NCBI RefSeq assembly: GCF_010093815.1
Contig: NW_022985555.1
Coordinates: forward strand, 494,186-558,185
From: Pseudovirgaria hyperparasitica
Lineage: Eukaryota; Ascomycota; Dothideomycetes; Acrospermales; Acrospermaceae
Length of the DNA: 64,000 bases
Direction: 5' to 3'
In this document: piece after piece, positions 11,554 through 23,002 of the stretch
How positions within the stretch are numbered: position 1 is the stretch's first letter
How the letters are laid out: each line of letters starts with the position of its first letter
The notes under the pieces: model-generated
Database searches by the model: none
What the model saw: the letters and a program-made list of their open reading frames with translations, nothing else
What the model was told of the DNA's origin: nothing
Made by a program: the position numbers and the translations under genes

Positions 11554-12813
11554 GTCGCAGAGATTGAAGATCTGTTAAGGTATGAGACAGTTCAATGTGT
11601 ATGCTGTGTTATTGTCCGGAAGTGTTCTCATATGCTAGTACGAACGAAGTCCGCTTCGGATTTGAAATGCATATGAACTAAGCGATGCTGTCAAGGCTCA
11701 TGCTTATTATATGCCATTATACAATTGCGGGAATCCGGATCTCTGTTATTCAGTACCGAGATTATACGGATCTGGCCCCCAAATCATAACGTTATCCATA
11801 ACACTTGCTATACCACCAAGCACGACAGGGAGATGACCACGTTTTCGTGTATCAACCTCCTGCTGACTGAGAGCGTCAGACTGGCAAGGCGCGCCAACTC
11901 TAATTTGACCCTTGTAGTGCTATTTATGCCATGCATGTTCGTATAATCCATAGCTTCAAGTGGCGTTCTCTCTTCCGTGCTAGACCCAACACATAGCAGT
12001 AGTAGCTCGCTCTCGCAATCGCTTTCTCCATCTCCTCCGCTACGGAAAACCAAGGGTGCAACAAAAAGTGCCTAAATCCGATCTTCGAGGAGGTTGCTGT
12101 CTTGCGGTGATAGGTTGATCGGTATATGTAAGCAGGAATCCTTCAACGGCATTAGCAATGAATAGGTATGACTGTTCCCACACGGCTGGCCCGGATGGCA
12201 AGGAACGTCCAACTTTCAGCCGCTTTTTGCTGTCCAGACGTTTCGCTTCCTGAGTGCTGGGAATGGTGCGTTTTCTTGGCGCTTTTTAGGGTGGCTGGCC
12301 TTATATGCCATACTTCGATTATGCAGTTTATGAAAACGGTTGTCTTGAGCAAGTCGTGTCCATGAGTCATAAAGCCGATGCATTCGGATTTCGTTATGAG
12401 CGACGAATCCTTGCACGTATGATGAGCGGTCTGAGATGAATGACGTCCTGCGAGCTGTGTTGTTAGTGGCTTGTTGCTTGCTTTGGGAGTGGTTGATGAA
12501 ACGGTCCGGAGAGCCTTATCTCCATCTTACATTGAATTGACTACGGCTGACTTCAGAATAATTAGTCTAACATTCGGCCATCGGAGCAAATTATGAGTCC
12601 GCCATGCTTACGAGAGCGTTTTTCTAAGCTGGAGGCGCCAGTAGCGAGAGGATGATAATCCAAATAGGTATAAGGGGAACTGTTTCCACGAATTTGTGAA
12701 ACTTGGAGATAGATTTTCCTCTTGATTCTTGCAATACCATATTGAGGGTCCTTGCGAAACTTAAGCAATCTCGATAGCCATTCACTTTTGGGCTCTCTGG
12801 TTATTGACGCATC
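11554..12813. other. Intergenic, no gene seen
   Basis: 1.26 kb. Several short open frames on both strands around 12150-12420 overlap each other and lack domains. Probably the 3' UTR of the upstream gene and the promoter of the MFS gene. Confidence 0.55.
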
Positions 12814-14624
12814 ATGGCGACTGAAGCCAACAGTCTTACAGAAGGCGCATCGTCCGGAAAAGGTGACAATCCTCCGGATGAGCATACAGCCATCACCACC
12901 CCTCCAAATGAGCAGACCAAACCAAACAGAGGCGGCCCTGTGAGGTGGTCACTCGTCGTCACCTCCCTGCTCATCTCTATCTTTCTTTTCGCCCTGGACA
13001 ACACTGTAGTCGCGGACGTACAGCCCAGCATCATCGAAAGCCTCCATAATGTCGACAAACTCCCCTGGGTATCGGTTGCGTTCCCGTTAGGTGCGATAGC
13101 AATGACTCTGCCTGTGTATGTGACTTCGCGCTCCCTACCTGATCAAGACTGACAAACATCTGCAACAGAGCTCGCCTTGCCAGCCTCTACGATAACAAGT
13201 TGATCTTCATCAACGGCGTTCTACTCTTCGAGATCGGTTCTGCCGTCTGCGGCGCAGCTCCGAACATGACTGCCCTGATCATTGGCCGCGTCCTATGTGG
13301 CATGGGCGGTGTGGCCATCTACAGCGGTGCCATGAACCTGCTCTCCGTCCTCACATCCGAAGCCGAACGACCCATGTATCTGAATCTCACCGGTCTGACC
13401 TGGGGCGCGGGCACAGTCCTAGGTCCCATTGTGGGCGGTGCATTTGCCGAATCGTCTGCGACATGGCGCTGGGCCTTTTACATCAATCTCTGCGTCGGTG
13501 GGGCTTTTGCGCCTGTGTTCATCTTCATGATCCCGTCATTCACACCGAGGCCTGGCGAGGGCGTATTCGCCAAAATGAGGGAGATTGACTGGTTGGGCGC
13601 GACGCTCAACGCGGGTGCACTTGTGTCGTTTGTCATGGCCGTGTCTTTCGGCGGCGGCGTTTACGCGTGGTCCAGCGCCCAGATCATTGCGCTGTGGTGT
13701 GTGAGCGGTGTGCTCTGGATTCTGTTCGTCCTGCAGCAAGCCTTCGCCATCACCACCACGAAGGTAAACCGCATCTTCCCCGTCAAGCTGATCAAAGACT
13801 ATGAGAACGTCATCTTCTTCATGGAGATCGCCGCTGCGACGACTGTGGTGTACATCCCGCTCTACTACATCCCGATCTTCTTCCAGTTCGTTCATAACGA
13901 CTCACCTCTCGAAGCAGGCGTGCGTCTACTGCCTCTCGTTGCATTCCAGGTCTTCGGCGTCATTCTATGTGGCTCGCTGTCCAACGCTGTTGGCTACTAC
14001 TTCCCCTGGTACATCGTCGGCGGCGCCCTAGGCGTCATCGGTGGCGGGCTTTTCTACAGCATCGGCATCGACACCTCTGCCGCAGCCGTCTACGGCTACT
14101 CGGTGATCTTAGGACTGGCGGCCATGTACGTGCAGTGTTCGTTCTCTGTCGTGCAGCTCAAGAGCACGCCGCGCGAGATACCGGATGCGGTCGCGCTGAT
14201 CTCGCTGGGCCAGATCGCCGGTGTGACAGCAGCGCTTACGATCTCGTCGAGTGTGTTCCTAAATCAGGCGAGTGGGCGCATTGCCGAGGCGTTTCCACAG
14301 TTTGCGCGCTCGCAGGTCGTCGGGGCGATCACCGGGGCGCGCGGCGAGTTTATCCAGATGTTGACTGAGGCACAACGAAGGCGTGTGTTGGAGATTATTG
14401 TGGATGTTATCAGTCGATTGTATGGGATGGTGATTGCCGCGGGCGGATTTTCGATTGTGTTGGCGGTCTTTATGAGGCGCGAGAAGCTGTTCTTTGCGGC
14501 GCCGAAGCCGGCGGATGAGGAGAGTGGGCCGAAAGAGAAGGAGAATGTACACGCAGAGGTCAAATCGATTGTGCATGATGCGGAGCTCGCGAGGGACGAC
14601 GAGAGCAAGAAGAGTCAGAATTGA
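12814..14624 (+). CDS. MFS drug/toxin efflux pump, DHA2-like (14 TM)
   Basis: Exons 12814-13115 and 13169-14624, joined by a 53-nt intron (GTATGT donor, CAACAG acceptor) that restores LPVARLASLYDNK; 585 aa. The cytosolic N-tail is about 45 residues long and charged. TM1 carries LDNTVVADVQPSI, the antiporter-type D of the first helix. Motif C-like GTVLGPIVGGAFAES and WRWAFYINL follow TM5, as in fungal DHA2 (14-TM) H+ antiporters such as mycotoxin and azole pumps. The tail is acidic and Lys-rich (AKPADEESGPKEKEN-like). Role by family: proton-driven export of small hydrophobic compounds at the plasma membrane; substrate unknown. No biosynthetic genes flank it closely, so a general resistance role is as likely as cluster export. 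Confidence 0.92.
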
Positions 14625-15294
14625 TGACGACGGGGCCTCTTGAGAGGTACCCCTTTTTACATACCGGTGGCTGTTTTGCTTAACGTAGACCATACCAAGA
14701 ATTCGTAATATGGTGCTCTAATACCTGATAGCATTCTTATCCAAGCTTTGACACATACCCACTTCCTTCTTTTTCCTGTCGTTTGTTAGTCTACTACTTC
14801 CACAGGTGCTAAGTTGTGCATGCGACATCTACACGAGAAGTAGATCGTGATAGACATCAGTGAAGTGCGAAAGGACTTGCAGAAGAGAGCTTCTGGCGAC
14901 GCATTACTCATATACAAAAGTAGTGTCATTGTTTTGGTTTCCATTACGTGGTCTGTCGGTAAGGGGTTGAGTAGAAGAAAAAGCCCATGTCTGTGGTATC
15001 GCCGTTGTGTTCTAGCCGGAGAACTCTTCAGAAACAATTGATGCAGCTCATATGAACATTCGAATTACCAAGACAAGATGTTTCCCACATGTACGCCAAA
15101 GCTGTCGCGTTTAACTCCTGTGATAAGCTGGACCGTGACGCCATGACAATAACAGATTCCGAAAACGCCTATACGGCTCCACAGACACAGACAATTGTTA
15201 CGCTATGCTGGGCCATGCTTTCTAGGTTCGCTGAGTGTGTTGCATTTGATGCAAAGCCCCCGACACATATATACTAGGAACGCCGGAACAACGA
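14625..15294. other. Intergenic between convergent genes
   Basis: 670 bp between the MFS stop and the RAD6 stop, presumably two 3' UTRs. Nothing else recognised. Confidence 0.6.
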
Positions 15295-15990
15295 CTAATC
15301 ATCCCAGCTCTTCTCAACCGTCTCCCGTACCTTCTTTATGTATTCACGGCGGTTGTCCTTGAACAAGTTTGAGGCTTCGACGTTGGCAGGGGAGGATGTG
15401 TTTGGATCGTTGAGTAAACTGTTGGCAGTGTCAGTGCCGTCTTAAAAGACTGTGTTCGTCTATACGAACCTCTGGATGCTAGTCAAGATCGCAGCAACAT
15501 CATATGTGGGACTCCATCTGTTCTGTAGAATGTCTAGACAAAGCTCGCCCGTTCCGTATACGTTGGGATGGAACATTTGACTTATAAACTTCACGCCTGG
15601 TGGCTTATTCGGATATGCCTCTTCGAAGTGCATTACCAGCCGGAACGTGCCGTCTTCAAAAGGAGTGTCTGCTGGACCTATAATTACAGCATTCCTGCTT
15701 CATTATCAGAATTGATCATTCCATGTGTTTGGATCAGCCCGTGGAGGATGTAGGCTCAAGATGGCGTACCATGTCATGACATTGTCTGCTATAGGGGAGG
15801 CGGAGACTCCGGCGGGAGGATCAGTCTGCATACGCTGGAACAAGGCATCAGTCATGTGAACGTGAGAGGGATAGATTTGAATGCACGCCTGGCCATCCTA
15901 GAGCTGGCACGACATGGATGGCTTCATCCCATGAAGTTGCATGCTTACCTTGAAGTCTCGCATGAGACGGCGGCGGGCAGAAGTGGACAT
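15295..15990 (-). CDS. RAD6: Ubiquitin-conjugating enzyme E2 Rad6/Ubc2
   Basis: Four exons on the minus strand: 15990-15949, 15834-15770, 15694-15470 and 15418-15295. Introns are 114, 75 and 51 nt. The product is 151 aa, the usual length for filamentous-fungal Rad6. The N-terminus [17 protein letters not shown] is the invariant Rad6 start. The HPN triad lies at 78-80, and the catalytic cysteine is C88 in [12 protein letters not shown]. The family-typical AADTPFEDG-like segment reads PADTPFEDG. The C-terminus ends VEKSWDD, without the long polyacidic tail of budding yeast, as in other Pezizomycotina. Role: with Rad18 it monoubiquitinates PCNA (post-replication repair), with Bre1 it monoubiquitinates histone H2B, and with Ubr1 it serves the N-degron pathway. 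Very secure; no frame of the full protein is open, because the exons are short. Confidence 0.97.
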
Positions 15991-16629
15991 AACTCGGTAT
16001 GAGAGAGAAGCTGAGCAAAATATGTGTTTTATCGCTTAATCGCAGGGGAAGAAGGGAGAATGAAGGGCTCAAGCTGGAGAATGCAGGGAGGAGATCTGGA
16101 AGTCGTCCGGGTACTCAGCTTTATGTAATCGAGCAGTGTATCGATGAATGCTGTGAGAACCCTTTTCAGTACGCCGTGCAGTGACGACAACGCGGGGGTC
16201 TGCAGCGATAAGGCAATCAGGCCTCACAGCTAAGCCTAATACGGCATGGATACGGCTGTGTCATCTCACTAGGGCTGCGGCATCGATCTCGCGACTCGCG
16301 CCTCCAAGCACCCATGCAAGCAAAACACAATCGTCTACCAAACGTTAAACTTTCCCCCTTTCGTTCCCACACGCGACGAGTTTGTATATACACCACCTCA
16401 GTCGACTGCTCTCGTCTACCTGCAGGTTCTATAGAACACTACGTACTATTTCGATTCATCGCACCACCTTTCCGATACACCCCGCCCTGTCTCGATACGC
16501 AGCAAAACAGCCCCCTGCGACTCCTGCGATCGCACATCACCCTTCCCCGTATTGTCCGGTCCCTTCAACCTATAACATTGATTTGTAACTTCGAGGCCGC
16601 CGGGCCTAGAGAGGCCAGCAACCGCAAAT
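15991..16629. promoter_or_regulatory. Divergent promoter region of RAD6 and kinesin
   Basis: 639 bp separate the two start codons. ACGCGA and CACGCG-like cores occur near 16370, and there are pyrimidine-rich tracts before the kinesin start. No TATA box seen. Confidence 0.4.
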
Positions 16630-19600
16630 ATGGCGTACGTTTGGGCACTAGCGGTGTGGGAGGCCATGTTGACTGATCAAGAGACAGGACCAATAACACC
16701 GTCAAAGTGGTTGCACGGTTTAGGCCGCAAAACAAAGTTGAAATCGCAAGTGGAGGAGAGCCTATCGTAAGGTTCGAGAGTGATGACACATGTGCTATCA
16801 AGGTATGCACTTCTCATGCAGGTACCCGGTGATCCCTCGCCGAAGTATGTTGCGTCTCGCATGTAGATGTTAATCCAGAAATCCACATAGTCGCAAGAGG
16901 CCTCAGGGTCGTTCACCTTTGATCGAGTGTTCGGAATGGACTCTCGGCAGACCGACGTCTTCGATTTCTCTATCAAGCATACCGTCGACGATATCCTACA
17001 AGGTTATAATGGCACAGTCTTTGCATACGGTCAAACCGGTGCTGGTAAATCCTATACCATGATGGGTGGTGATATCGACGACGATGAGTCGAAAGGTATT
17101 ATCCCACGAATAGTAGAGCAGATCTTCGCCAGCATCATGGGAAGCTCAGCCAATATCGAATACACCGTCCGTGTGAGCTATATGGAGATCTACATGGAAA
17201 GAATTCGGGATCTGCTAAGGCCGACAAGTGACAATCTGCCGGTACACGAAGAAAAGAATCGAGGTGTATATGTCAAGGGTCTGGTGGAACTATATGTCTC
17301 CAGTGTGGGCGAAGTTTACGAGGTGATGCGAAGAGGTGGTCAAGCCCGAGCCGTCGCAGCCACAAACATGAATCAGGAATCTTCGCGATCGCATTCCATT
17401 TTCGTAATCACCGTCACCCAGAAAAATGTTGATACCGGATCTGCCAAAACTGGTCAGCTCTTCTTGGTCGACTTGGCTGGAAGTGAAAAGGTTGGAAAGA
17501 CAGGTGCTAGTGGGCAGACTCTAGAGGAAGCAAAGAAGATCAACAAGAGTTTAAGTGCTTTAGGAATGGTCATCAACTCCTTGACCGACGGGAAATCTAC
17601 GCACATTCCATACCGAGATTCTAAATTGACTAGAATTCTGCAGGAATCGCTCGGTGGTAACTCTCGGACGACACTCATTATTAATTGCTCGCCGAGTAGC
17701 TACAACGATGTTGAGACAGTCAGCACTCTGAGATTTGGCGAACGGGCAAAGGCTATCAAGAATAAGGCCAAGGTTAACGCCGAGTTAAGTCCTGCAGAGC
17801 TGAAGGCACTTTTGAAGAAGGCTCAAAGTGAGGTCATGTCCTATGAAACATATACCGCCTCTCTCACCGATGAAATTCAACTCTGGCGCGGTGGATCAAG
17901 TGTTCCCCAGGATCAATGGGTGCCGGCATTCGAGAAAGGCTCAACTGCTCCAAAGAGAGACACCAGGCCTCGATCGGACACGCCGTCTAAGCAAATAGCG
18001 GACGTGCGGCGGATGGAAACGCCCTCAAGGCCAGATTCCCGAATGGAGATTGACCGAGCTGGCACACCCAGCGCCATGCTAGAGAAGGACGAGAAGGACG
18101 AATTCTTACGGCGCGAAAACGAGTTCCAAGATCAGCTCGCCGAGAAGGAAAGTGCACTTGCCAACTCAGAGGCGACCTTAAGGAGTCTTAGGGAAGAACT
18201 GCAATTCCTAAGGGAGCGCGAGGGCAAGAGCGGAAAGGAGAATGAGCGTCTCGTGGGTGAAGTGAATGAGTTGAAGATGCAGGTGGAAAAGATCCATTTC
18301 GAGACCAAGGAACAGAACATCACTATGGACGGTCTCAAGGAGTCCAATGCAGAACTCACATCAGAGCTGGACGAAGTGAAGCAGCAGCTCCTCGACGCAA
18401 AGATCGCAGCCAAAGAAGCTGGCGTCCAGCTCGATGAGAAAGAGAAAAAGAAGGCCGAACGTATGGCTCAGATGATGGCTGGTTTCGATCTGGGCGGTGA
18501 TGTCTTCAGCGACAACGAGCGTAATCTTCGGAAGATCATCGAGCAAGTTGATTCTTTATACGAGGTCAGTGCATCAGGCGAGGCTGTATCACCGGACCAC
18601 TTCCAAGACCTCCGACAGAAGTTGCGTGAAACCCAGGGTATCGTGAGGCAAGCCGAGCTGTCTGTCACCCAACGAGGTGAACAAGATGACGCTCATGTAC
18701 AGAGGCATGAGACACTGGAGCAACGACTATCCACCATCCAGCGGGAGTACGAAGAGTTACTGGAGGGTAAGCTAGGTGACGGCGACGTCGAAGCGATTAG
18801 ATCGAAGCTTGCAGACGCCTATACTGCCAGACAGGAAGGCGACAACGAACACACCAAAGGTCTCAAGCAGGATATACAACATAAGCTGCAAGAGAACCAG
18901 CAACTGCGATCAGAGAACGAGAGTCTTCAACAGCGATTGAAGAGTAGCGGTGTGATGAATGGTGTCGCGGCCGGCGGGTCCAATGGAAAGACCGTTCAGC
19001 AACAGATTGCCGACTTTGATATCATGAAGAAGAGTCTGATGCGTGATCTCCAGAATCGTTGCGAGAGGGTGAGTTTACTGCTGCGCGCAGTTAGTGATAG
19101 TTCCAACTAATGATTTTACAGGTCGTCGAACTCGAGATTTCTTTAGACGAGACCCGGGAGCAGTACAACAACGTTCTTCGCTCTTCCAACAATAGACAAC
19201 AACAAAAGAAGATGGCTTTCCTCGAGCGCAACCTGGAGCAACTCACCGTGGTTCAGCGACAGCTTGTCGAGCAGAACAGCGGCTTGAAGAAAGAAGTTGC
19301 CATCGCAGAGCGTAAACTCATTGCTCGAAACGAGCGAATTCAAAGTCTCGAGGCTCTCCTTCAGGACAGCCAGGAGAAACTGACTGCTGCCAATCACCGG
19401 TACGTATCAATGCCCCAGACACTCAAGATGATACATATCACTAACAGCTCTGAAAGATTCGAAGTTCAACTCCAGGGAGTCAAAGAGCGTCTCGAAGCTG
19501 TAAAAGCGAACTCAACCCGCGGTCTCGGCGGCCTCGGCTCCCCAACGTCCAATGCGTCGTTTGCGTTTGGTGGCGGCTCACGCATAGCTAAGCCGCTGAG

Positions 19601-19730
19601 AGGAGGTGGTGGTGCCGGCGCTGGGCAATCGACAGAATATGCTGCGCAACCAGCACTTGCCGGTGTACAAGCTCAAGAAGCAGGAAACTCCGGGAAGCGC
19701 AGCAGCTGGTTCTTCAACAAGACTTCGTGA
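16630..19730 (+). CDS. kinA: Conventional kinesin-1 heavy chain
   Basis: Five exons: 16630-16634 (only ATGGC), 16688-16802, 16891-19068, 19122-19399 and 19457-19730; 949 aa. The first three exons rebuild the motor start MATNNTVKVVARFRPQNKVE. Motor landmarks: P-loop GQTGAGKS at 87-94, switch I NQESSRSHS, switch II DLAGSEKVG, and the end of the motor near LRFGERAKAIKNKAKVN (~residue 335). A neck and long coiled coils fill about 430-880. The tail holds IAKPLR at 902-907, matching the autoinhibitory IAK motif of kinesin-1, which identifies the class beyond the motor. Role: plus-end-directed microtubule transport of vesicles and endosomes, and hyphal tip growth. Length fits fungal kinesin-1 (about 930 aa). 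The 48-57-nt introns leave open frames between exons, so simple ORF calling truncates both ends. Confidence 0.95.
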
Positions 19731-20445
19731 GTGTGCCGTGGAGCTGATGATACCCTAGGCTGCGATGGAAGCTCGGAAGAAGTGTGAATAGAGCATACTG
19801 GAGGATGGCGTCGAGATGAGCAAACGAAATGTCTACATTGATGGCTTGCGGATACGATGGCGTGGAATGCTGCATGTTGCATTCCCTGTATGAAGACTGA
19901 CTGCGATGCTTTTTCCTTGCATATGATTCCCTCCCTATGCGCATGTTGCGTATTGAGGCTTTCTGACCTTCAGAAGATTTGGTGGCACCGCGCTTGGTTG
20001 GTACCGGGACTTGTTTTCTACATAGCATACATTGGACGCGACTTGATGGACGAAAATAGATCATCTTTAGACAAGACTGATCATGTGGTCGCTGCACAAT
20101 CATCTCACACTGTGCCTGATACCCGTATGAATTGCTGTTCAGGAGATAACCCAGCATGGGGATGAACAAGCAAGAGTTCTTTATTGAAGTGCTCAGTGAC
20201 GGTGGCCAAACAGTGAAGATGTCTCGGAAAGGCCAATTTGAGTCCATAGCGTACGCATTGCAGTACCTAGTATTTGCCTACGACAAGGCTCTGACCAAGC
20301 TTCCACAAGGCTGAGCTGTTGCGCCCCTCGTTGGGCTCTGCTTTACTTTGGTCTGTATGACCTTCTGGAACTCGCAACACTGGCTTGATTCCTTCAGAAC
20401 AGACACCGCCTGCTGGGAACGTTTCAGCTGAAATTGCTGTTAACG
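19731..20445. other. Intergenic, nothing recognised
   Basis: 715 bp: 3' UTR of kinesin and promoter of the HET gene. Antisense open frames here lack any domain. Confidence 0.55.
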
Positions 20446-21990
20446 ATGGACGAATTTGAGTACCAAGCACTGGATGCCAATCAAAGGCAAGATCTCAGAC
20501 TCTTACGGATGCTCGAATCCTCTGGAACCACCATACGCTGCGAACTCTTCCACACTACATACGCGCTCCAGCCATATGAAGCCCTCTCTTACACATGGGG
20601 CAATGCAGAATTGGTGGACGAGATCGAAGTGAACGGAAAGAGCCTTTGGATTACAGATAATCTACACACCGCCCTGGGATATCTCCGCTTACCACGCCAG
20701 GACCGCGTCCTATGGATCGATGCTATCTGCATTAATCAAACAGACCTACAAGAGCGACGTGAGCAAGTGGAAAGAATGGGCGAGATCTTTAGGGGGGCAA
20801 CACGGGTCATATTTTGGCTTGGTAAGGCTACGCGTGAGATCAATATGTTCTTGGATGCTTTTAATGAATTGGAACGCATGTGCAAGGAAAGATGCCTTGA
20901 TATGAGTCTTTGGTCGTCGAGCGACCAGCAATGGTCTGACCTGAAGTTGGACTTTACATCGCAGCAGTCTGCGAAAGGCAAGTCAATGTCATCGCTGCTA
21001 AAGGGCTTCCAAACAATCCTTCAAAGGCCGTGGTTTCGACGTATCTGGATCGTTCAAGAGGTGGCAAGGGCATGGTCAGCCTTAATCTGCTGTAGTTCGA
21101 GATCTTTGTCCACTGAAATCTTCTTTCTGACCCCGATGATATTGGACACTCGAATAGACAGACATTGTCACGCTGTGCTTGAGATCATGCCCGGGCCAGG
21201 AAGGTACCATTCGTGGTTTCGTGAGCACCTTGACCTATATACACTCCTTGCTATGTTCTGCAGAAGCGAGGCAACAGATGAACGGGACATGATATATGCC
21301 TTACTTGGTCTAGCAGCTGACTCGTCAGCTATCTCGATGCTGGCTGCAGACTATGCGGATCCCATAACAAGTGTTCTCCAGAAGACCGTCCACTATCTCA
21401 CAAGCAAGACTCGCCTGCCAATGATTCTGAACTATCTAACGTTTTTCCAATCCGTCACGGTTGTCTACTTGACTTCTGGTGAGAACGCCCATGAAGTCCT
21501 TGATAAAGAGCTGGATCAAGGAATTCAAAAACGCCATTCCGAAGAGCGCTCTTATGATTTCACCATTGAAGAAAAGACAGCCGAGTCGCCGACGTGCTTC
21601 AAGCAGGTCATGGAGTTGTGCAAAGACCTTGACAAGAATAAGTTACCCGTCCATAGCTACGCACGAGTCGTACCATGGACAAGTGACAACAAGAGTGTCA
21701 AGATTCTCGTGGTTGATGACTTTGACGTAGCACTGGAGCATGTTGTAACTCAAGGATATGGCCAGCTTGTCGAAGCCATGTTGCGCCGACTGAAGCCACA
21801 CATCTGGAACAGTAGAAGAGCTCTAACCATAGCTTTTAACGAGCGGCATGAGGAGATTGCACAGACCTTACTGCATTATGGTGCGAAAGCCTCGGCTAGC
21901 GATATCCGGTCGGCTGTCGAGGAAGATAATTTGCAGAGGGTGAAGTACATACTTGATGCGCAGCCCGAACTTGATGATACATTACAGTAA
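20446..21990 (+). CDS. HET-domain (heterokaryon incompatibility) protein with ankyrin-like C-terminus
   Basis: Single exon, 514 aa, first ATG at 20446. The HET domain spans about residues 40-190 with all three landmark blocks: YEALSYTWGN, LWIDAICINQTDLQER and RGATRVIFWLG. WFRRIWIVQEVA and DERDMIYALLGLA follow, as in the common fungal family. The last ~75 residues contain two to three ankyrin-like helical pairs (RRALTIAFNERHEEIAQTLL, then YGAKASASDIRSAVEEDN). Role by family: allorecognition, with programmed cell death after fusion of unlike hyphae; HET genes are numerous and fast evolving. The partner is not visible. An F-box/ankyrin gene lies 1 kb downstream. No break in the frame. Confidence 0.92.
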   Translation: MDEFEYQALDANQRQDLRLLRMLESSGTTIRCELFHTTYALQPYEALSYTWGNAELVDEIEVNGKSLWITDNLHTALGYLRLPRQDRVLWIDAICINQTDLQERREQVERMGEIFRGATRVIFWLGKATREINMFLDAFNELERMCKERCLDMSLWSSSDQQWSDLKLDFTSQQSAKGKSMSSLLKGFQTILQRPWFRRIWIVQEVARAWSALICCSSRSLSTEIFFLTPMILDTRIDRHCHAVLEIMPGPGRYHSWFREHLDLYTLLAMFCRSEATDERDMIYALLGLAADSSAISMLAADYADPITSVLQKTVHYLTSKTRLPMILNYLTFFQSVTVVYLTSGENAHEVLDKELDQGIQKRHSEERSYDFTIEEKTAESPTCFKQVMELCKDLDKNKLPVHSYARVVPWTSDNKSVKILVVDDFDVALEHVVTQGYGQLVEAMLRRLKPHIWNSRRALTIAFNERHEEIAQTLLHYGAKASASDIRSAVEEDNLQRVKYILDAQPELDDTLQ

Positions 21991-23002
21991 AGACACGGGA
22001 ATGAGTATGCTGAAAGCTGTGATCTCTAGTGAGATGCTTTTCTATAAGGGCTTTCGAGGACAGATGTGCTGTAGAACGTACTCCTGGGTATATAAGGGGG
22101 CAGGGAGTCAACAGAGGCGCTTGAAAGGCAGGGCAGTCTATATCATCGCAGTAGACTAGGGAGTGATACTTGAGCAGGATCTGAAGCTTGACAGTTTACC
22201 GGTAGGTTAGAGGCTCGTTATATCGCATGACAAGAAACTTAGTCTTGTATGTCGACTAATACATCTGGAGAGCCTTTACGATTGGCTAGCTTGTACGTAG
22301 TAGGCTCTGTACCGAAAAAGTACATTGTAAACATCGATGCGAGATTCACTGACTTTGAGAGTTCACATTTAGGCATACCTCATTGGGACGAGCTCATGAT
22401 CGAGCACTTCGGCAAATCTCCTGAGCCCACAATTAACAACTAAAGGTAGGCTCCTCTCACAAAATCTAGACTCATACGCCTCTTTCATACACTCTGACCC
22501 CCGCAATAGCTGCGAGGCTGTGTTCCGTCATGCCTTTTACCCGGCCGCCACGTGCAGGCCCGAGAGGTAAGCTGACTGCTTAATGTTGACTGCATCGTAA
22601 ATCTGGAACGCGTCCTCCTGGTTGATTAGTACGATGCACTTTGGCCCAGGGCTTAGGTCATTGAGGCGCAGTGAAGTATTAGGGATTCGAAGTGAATTGC
22701 GTGCGTTGTTAGTTTGCGAGATAATCTTCAGGAGGGCGGACAAAGTGAGGTCGGTGCTTGGACGTGAAGACACTGTTTGTTTGTGATAGACACTGATTTA
22801 TAGGCTCTCGGAATTATGAAGAACGAGTTGGAAGTCGTAGATATTGGGTTAATGTTGTCAGAATAGAGAAAAGAAAAGGATAGATTCCGCTAGTCACCTG
22901 ACTGAGCACGTGGCATCTTCGATGACAATCAATTCGCAGTCGCGTCTACTCTCACATTGAACAAACACAAACTTGAGCGAATTCATTACCGAACACCGGG
23001 CC
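21991..23002. other. Intergenic with possible gene remnants
   Basis: 1 kb between the HET and F-box/ankyrin genes. A 64-codon frame at 22249-22443 (+) and a 78-codon GTG-start frame at 22537-22773 (-) have fairly protein-like composition (for example GPKCIVLINQEDAFQIYDAV), but no domain, no good start and no conserved splice context that I can see. Confidence 0.35.
22537..22773 (-). pseudogene. Possible gene remnant or 3' exon
   Basis: A 78-codon open frame whose only start is GTG. The middle reads like a folded protein (LRLNDLSPGPKCIVLINQEDAF). No upstream exon with ATG and donor could be recognised, and no family is recalled. It may be a decayed duplicate in this accessory stretch, or chance. 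Confidence 0.2.
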
